The translations under genes and the position numbers were made by a program. Shown here piece by piece: positions 27,423 to 31,842 of a stretch of 31,842 nucleotides of DNA. The stretch comes from Chitinophagaceae bacterium. GTDB lineage: Bacteria > Bacteroidota > Bacteroidia > Chitinophagales > Chitinophagaceae. Numbering within the stretch: position 1 is the first letter of the stretch; the number at the start of each line of letters is the position of its first letter. Below the pieces are notes generated by a model. It was given only the letters and a program-made list of their open reading frames with translations, was not told the origin of the DNA and did no database searches. Location of the stretch: NCBI GenBank assembly GCA_016721085.1, contig JADKJI010000020.1, positions 1 through 31,842 on the forward strand. Direction: 5' to 3'.

Positions 27423-29479
27423 GCGCCATTATCCACCCTGCAGAATGGCAGGCTATCCCCATAATGGCCGCTTCTTTTCGCCATTTCGAAACCGTTTTAG
27501 CATTATTACTGGCGTCCAATACAATTTGTCCCGTTTCAATGGAACTTAATACTTCCTCTGGGCTGGATTCAGGGGTTATTTGAAATGCAAAGCAAGCTTA
27601 CCCTGATTTTTTTCTAGCCCTGGAGTTATCTTATAACCGGCATTGTAAAAAGAAGGGTAGTAGAACCTATTTTATAAACGAAGCCAAACTTCATTTCAAA
27701 GCTATCAGTGTCAAGTGCATTCAGCCGAAGTCTGTTGATATAAAGAGGTGAAAGAGTTGATGTTGAATTTGGTGTTTACAGAGCTGTCTCCAATGAAAAT
27801 ATGTTTGTTACCAAGAAGATATCAGCAGCTTGCTTTTGCTATATTATAAACAACTAATTTTTTTGCCGGCTCGATTCAAAAGATGAATCATTCTTGTTGA
27901 AAATGAAAACCATAAGGTTATAATGCCTATTACAAGGGCCGATTTTACTTTTGTGAACAGCCATACAGACAAACAAAAATTAAAACATAAAGCAATAATG
28001 TTTGTAGCAATGATAAATATAAATGCTCCCAAACCGAAAAGGTAAGCGGCTAACCTTTTCAACAAAGTAATTCATGCTATACAACAACCATTCCAGCACT
28101 TGCCCTAAAACACTGGCAATCTTATCCAGGCCTGCTACTGCACATAATGCCAGTTCTAAAAAAAGTATAAGACTTGATAGGGCACAGCAATCAGGTTTGT
28201 GAAGTAAGAACGCATTGGGAACTGATGAAAATAATAGATACAAATGGAATTGTCAATATCTGAGCCGATAGGGTTACGGCATTCATTTTCCATAAAAGGT
28301 CGAGCCATTTGTTTTTTATGGTAAATAACTGGTATACAGGATTCATGAATATCAATAGACTAAGTACAGCTGCATATGATAATTGAAAACCTGCATCCCA
28401 TAGCCAGAAGGATTGAAGCATAATAGCAGAAATGCAGAAGCGGCAAGGTTGTTAATGGCATTGGTTCTCTTTCCAAATAATTCTCCAACAACCAAAAAGC
28501 TGAACATGACTGCCGATCGAAGTACAGAGGGAGATGCACCAGCTAATAGGCTGAATAGCCACAGACCAGCTATTACTCCTAATGGCTTTATCCATTTCAT
28601 CTTAGTATAGTTGGCTATCGGATTCAGTAGTGTTGCTAATAACCAATATACCAAACCAAGATGTAACCCTGAAATAGCATATATGCACTACACCTGTATT
28701 TGCATAAGATTGTACCAACGTTTTATCCAGATCATCTTTATATGCTATCAATAATGCTTCTGCCAGTCCTGCTTCTTTTTTTGAAGGAATATATTTCTTA
28801 ATGATGCCAACCAACCAATTTCTGGATTCTTGTAAAAAATGTTTCCATTTTGTTGGGCACCTGGATAAATGGAATAAGTTTTATGGGGAAGATATACCTG
28901 GAAAAAACATTGTTGCAATTCACTATATCTTTTAAAATCGAAACTTCCAGGGTTGCCCGTACCTTTTTATTTCCTGCAAGGCTTTTCGAAATAGATATGG
29001 TCTCCAACATTGATTACTGGCGGTACTGTATCTTTTTCTATGTATAAAATAACCTTATCACTTGTTTCAATTTCTGAAGAATCAAGCAGCATCCTAACTA
29101 CAATGCCAGTTACTTTATAGGACTTCTCCTTTTCAACAGGTGCTGATGAAACATCTACACATATCACCGCCCCATATTATTAAATTGACCTATCCATTTT
29201 TTGTAATGGAGGTTGCTGTAATGATGCAATAAGTATTCCGGTACAGGTAATGAGACGAAAAGACAGATACCTTTCGAAATGCCTGAAATAGAATCTTTTA
29301 GTTAATGGAAGTAAGGCAATCAAAGAAGTATGAGTAATAAACTCAATATAAAAGAGGTAGCAACAAATTGTAATTGAATAAGCTACAACTATCCTGAATT
29401 ATTATTCCTGCTATCAATGGTAATATGATTCTTAAGAAGGGACTTCTTTCCAAATGGGTAGAACAATATGGCCTTGCAT
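27416..29479 (-). CDS. comEC: ComEC/Rec2-family DNA uptake membrane protein (many frameshifts)
   Basis: Inner-membrane channel for single-stranded DNA in natural transformation. About 688 codons. ATG 29479 (MQGHIVLPIWKEVPS) is followed, after a frame change, by FLRIILPLIAGIIIQD. The DUF4131 region holds ICVDVSSAPVEKEKSYKVTG and DKVILYIEKDTVPPVINVGD. The competence domain follows: IPSKKEAGLAEALLIAYKDD, SGLHLG (in the shifted frame near 28658), LFSLLAGASPSVLRSAVMFS, LWDAGFQLSYAAVLSLLIFM, and further helices to AAYLFGLGAFIFIIATNIIA. The tail (27840-27416) reads IGDSSVNTKFNINSFTSL and IVLDASNNAKTVSKWRKEAA, ending WIMAPL with TAA. No HxHxDH metallo-beta-lactamase motif is visible in the C-terminal part. 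At least eight frame changes. Confidence 0.85.
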
Positions 29480-29937
29480 ATGTAAATAATGCTGGATTAA
29501 TGTTGTGGAAACATTGATAATGGGTTACAGCATCACTTTGAGAGGTATAAAAGAAAGCGTAGAGTAAAAGGAACAAAAAAATAAAAGAAGGATATTGGAT
29601 TTTAAAACAAGGATTTCTAACTGCTCAAATCGAATCTCAGTATTTTTTTAGTAGCACCTATTTTTTACAATTTTATTTTTCACGGTATTTAAGTGTATAT
29701 TTTCCCCGTCTAAAACGGGATATTTTCACAGGTCAAAAACGGATATTTTCACGGTATTTCTGGGATATTTTCACGGTATTTTTGAGGAAAAATTTATTGC
29801 ATTCTGTTTCTCTGTGAATTATAAATAATATTAATTTATAATCAATTGAAATACATTTTTTGCATGTCAATAAGGGATTCGCCACTTTACTTTTATGTGG
29901 TAATCCTTATTTATTAAATAACTCTAAATTATTAGAC
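29480..29937. other. Intergenic region with direct repeats
   Basis: No gene is supported. It holds the upstream end of comEC, a T-rich tract (29640-29675), the ATATTTTCACGGTATTT direct repeats at 29673-29784, and an AT-rich leader (29790-29860) before the gene at 29938. No clear promoter consensus found. Confidence 0.55.
29673..29784. repeat. Imperfect direct repeats GGATATTTTCACGGTATTT
   Basis: Copies: TATTTTTCACGGTATTT (29674-29690), GGGATATTTTCACAGGT (29718-29734), GGATATTTTCACGGTATTTC (29741-29760) and GGGATATTTTCACGGTATTT (29762-29781). CCCCGTCTAAAACGGG at 29704-29719 adds a small inverted repeat (CCCGT/ACGGG) between the first two. The cluster lies about 155 nt before ATG 29938. Confidence 0.85.
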
Positions 29938-30421
29938 ATGCAAGTAACAACCACTAAAAGCAGAACAGTTGGAAAATTCGTAGATTCCAAACATACCGAC
30001 AATGTAATCCGCAATTATAAGCAAGAGCGCTGGGTTCAAAATTCTAAACATATCGGCAAAGAAGACTCATTAAGTGCCTGGTATAGTGGAAGAATTAGAG
30101 CGTTTTCTGGCTATCATAAAAGAACATGGTGCTGATGGTGTAGATATGTATTTCGGTGCTTATGATGCAGACTATGCGGAAGTACCTTTATATGCAGGAC
30201 GTCAAACCATCGTTATGGTAGCAACTCAGGGTAAGGATACAGGCAAAGGGATTGTAGACAAGGATATTTATGTTAACACTGAGGATAAAAATTCAATATT
30301 GGCCTACAATGCAGCAAGATTATGTCCTCCACTTTGCAAGCCAAAAGAATTTGATGAAGATTGGGGCGGTATAGGTGTAACCTTGGTGGATCTGAATGGA
30401 GATGGAATGGCAATACTTTAA
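29938..30421 (+). CDS. Conserved hypothetical protein, soluble (one frameshift)
   Basis: About 160 codons. ATG 29938 reads MQVTTTKSRTVGKFVDSKHT. KHIGKEDSLSAWYS runs into a frame change near 30080-30090 and continues VEELERFLAIIKEHGADGVD, MYFGAYDADYAEVPLYAGRQ, TIVMVATQGKDTGKGIVDKD and ends GIGVTLVDLNGDGMAIL. The phrases SLSAWYSVEELERFL and GADGVDMYFGAYDADY feel familiar from unnamed Chitinophagaceae proteins, but I cannot attach a function. No signal peptide or membrane helix; probably cytoplasmic. A strong terminator follows at 30451. The direct repeats at 29673-29784 lie upstream. Confidence 0.7.
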
Positions 30422-30450
30422 ATTGGGTAGTAATACAGACTTCAGATTGT

Positions 30451-30474
30451 AAACCTCCTTCGGGAGGTTTTTTG
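30451..30474 (+). terminator. Intrinsic terminator after the 29938 gene
   Basis: AAACCTCC (30451-30458), TTCG tetraloop, GGAGGTTT (30463-30470), then more T residues. A perfect 8-bp stem with the stabilising UUCG loop and a T tract. Confidence 0.93.
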
Positions 30475-30505
30475 TTTATACATTATAGGGTATCTTTTCA
30501 TTGAA

Positions 30506-31148
30506 ATGACCGATATCCCTTTATATTATTATGCCATCATCGCTTGCCTGGTCACAAGCCTCATAAACTTTCAGGTAATGAGGGAATTTCCTTATTTGGG
30601 TATTTCCCTGCATTTCTTTTTATTACTATTATAATTGAAACGATCGGATTGTATCAGTGGGACAAAAATGATCATACCACCAGGATGTATAATTTCTTTA
30701 CCACTTTGATTTTTCTTCTACCTGCACCTGTTGTCAATGATCATTCAAAGTAAATTGGTTAAGAAGATTTTATTCTGGAGTATGATGGGTACCCGGTAAT
30801 TGCATGTTTAAATATCATGTTCATAATACCGGAAGACCGGTTTCATTCAATAACCTATTCAGTAGGGTGCTTGTTGATAGTTACTTTCTGTGTGTATTAT
30901 TTTTATGAAGTACTAAGATTTCCAAAGTCGGTCAATCTATCTAAAGAGTATGCCTTTTTGGATATGCTCCGCCTTACTATTCTTTTATTGTTGTACATTC
31001 CCTATATACGGTCAGCGAATTGTTATAATAATTACCCGACGCTGATCATTCAAATTTTACATCAATAGTAAGTTTGCTAAACTTTTCTTTATACCTTATT
31101 CTTCATCGCTTTCTTTGCAGGATACAAATCCGGAAATTTATTTTGTAG
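30506..31148 (+). CDS. Multi-pass membrane protein paired with a histidine kinase (frameshifted)
   Basis: About 214 codons. ATG 30506 gives MTDIPLYYYAIIACLVTSLI, then NFQVMREFPYLGISLHFFLL, (frame change near 30625) IIETIGLYQWDKNDHTTRMY, NFFTTLIFSFYLHLLSMIIQ, KKILFWSMMGYPVIACLNIM, IIPEDRFHSITYSVGCLLIV, TFCVYYFYEVLRFPKSVNLS and FLCRIQIRKFIL with TAG at 31146-31148. At least six hydrophobic segments. No named family recognised. It starts 32 nt after a terminator and its end overlaps the kinase start by about 34 nt, so the pair is translationally linked. Inference: a membrane sensor or partner for the kinase. Confidence 0.65.
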
Positions 31149-31842
31149 TAGTTGTTGGAGTTATTTTAGGGCTGGTGCTTGTTGGGTTTATTGTGACTAT
31201 CCTTTATCTCCTGTATCAGCGCCGTAGCACTTTCAGGAACAGGAAATGCTGACACTGAAGATAATTTACGACCAGGAAGTTCCTGCGCGGCCAGATAGAA
31301 ATCCAGAGAATACTTTTCGGCCCATTGCAGGAATTGCACGACAATATTGGACAATTACTTTCAGTAAGTAAAAATATATCACTCTCGATATTGCCTTTGA
31401 AAATTCACCCGGCATGGGATCCTATTCAGGTTCCAGACAGATACTGAATAAGGCAATCATCGACCTTTCGGGCACAACAAAAAGTTTGCATACAGATCGC
31501 ATTTTCCGATATTGGGCTGGCTGCAGCTATCCAAATGAAATGGACAGTATACGACGAACAGGTATCATTGATGTCGTTTGTACTGTAGAAGGTGATGAAT
31601 TTCAATTCGAATAAAAACGTATCTTTCTCTTCAGGATATTTCCGAAATATTGAATAATATTCAAACATTCAAAAGCAAGCACTATAAAAAGTATCTTTGC
31701 ATTTTAATGTAAACAACCTTTTGTACCTGACCATTGAAGAAAATGGAATTGGTTTTAATGTTGAAGAGAAGATCTTCTCAGGCGTTATTAAAGGAGTTGG
31801 TTTGAAAAGCATGTTCAATAGGGCTCATTTGATTGGGGCGTC
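31115..31842 (+). CDS. NarL/UhpB-type sensor histidine kinase (HisKA_3), partial at window end, frameshifted
   Basis: Likely a membrane-bound kinase of a two-component system. Start taken at TTG 31115 (QDTNPEIYFVVVVGVILGLV follows); no ATG fits. One N-terminal membrane helix (VVVVGVILGLVLVGFIVTIL), then a short coiled segment (QHFQEQEMLTLK, after a frame change near 31230). The H-box reads QELHDNIGQLLSVSK (31330-31375), with the phospho-accepting His in ELHDN, as in HisKA_3 kinases. Then SRQILNKAIIDLSGTTKSLH and MDSIRRTGIIDVVCTVEGDE. The HATPase domain shows EILNN (N-box) with a corrupted KHSKA, then LTIEENGIGFNVEEK (G1 box) and GVIKGVGLKSMFNRAHLIG (G2 region) at the very end. At least four frame changes. 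The cognate LuxR-type regulator would be expected just beyond the window. Confidence 0.88.

Noticed and set aside
29673..29784. CRISPR array
   Set aside because: Only three to four imperfect repeats, irregular short spacing, no cas genes in the window.
1..31842. Real pseudogene cluster or programmed frameshifting
   Set aside because: Breaks are in unrelated genes, including essential ones, at arbitrary sites without slippery-sequence or structure signals; random indel errors explain them more simply.
1..31842. tRNA, rRNA, insertion sequence or prophage
   Set aside because: No cloverleaf, rRNA core, transposase or phage structural motif was recognised on reading; a dedicated search was not possible.

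Overview
The window reads as a chromosome segment of a Bacteroidota bacterium, most likely family Chitinophagaceae. The pointers are a type IX secretion (T9SS) sorting domain on a PKD-repeat protein, a GldA-type ABC ATPase, a DUF6089 barrel, a NagZ/beta-lactamase fusion, a gamma-alpha fused KorA, eno next to a DivIC/FtsB gene, and a textbook Bacteroidota promoter (TTTG, 19 nt, TAnnTTTG) in front of purH. The family assignment rests on remembered family resemblance, not on a search.

The overriding property of the window is damage. Almost every long gene, including the housekeeping genes enolase, purH, korA and mutL, is split by single-base frameshifts, while several short genes (nth, carbonic anhydrase, the DivIC-like gene) are intact. 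I read this as uncorrected long-read sequence rather than mass pseudogenisation. The first 5 kb is worst and also carries substitutions. I rebuilt genes by joining frames, so boundaries inside broken genes are approximate, and a 'missing' residue there means little.

Layout. 1-5.0 kb (+): a gene tail, a DacB/PBP4-type D-Ala-D-Ala peptidase lipoprotein, a secreted protein with about eight PKD repeats (period near 258 bp) and a T9SS sorting domain, and a sigma-70 factor. 5.0-7.2 kb (+): a protein that overlaps the sigma gene by ATGA and combines a cytoplasmic N-terminus, a membrane helix, a long polar linker and a beta-barrel; then a small secreted coiled-coil protein. 7.2-9.1 kb (-): mutL. 9.2-12.1 kb (+): GH3 (NagZ) plus serine beta-lactamase fusion. 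12.4-13.7 kb (-): an AT-rich unrecognised gene between copies of a dispersed palindromic repeat. 13.9-15.6 kb (-): a polysaccharide deacetylase lipoprotein and a TRIC/UPF0126 channel. 15.8-17.7 kb (+): korA, alone and followed by a hairpin. 17.8-29.5 kb (-): DUF6089 barrel, nth, a small protein, DivIC-like, enolase, gldA, beta-carbonic anhydrase with a SulP transporter, a small membrane protein, purH and comEC. 29.9-31.8 kb (+): a conserved hypothetical gene, then a multi-pass membrane protein overlapping a NarL/UhpB-type histidine kinase that runs off the end.

Working together: the DacB peptidase, the NagZ/beta-lactamase fusion, the deacetylase and the barrels are envelope functions. The sigma factor and its overlapping trans-envelope protein look like a signalling unit, the SulP and carbonic anhydrase genes look like a bicarbonate uptake unit, and the last two genes look like a sensory unit. 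The most interesting candidate for an under-described system is the sigma factor plus barrel pair at 4467-6806.
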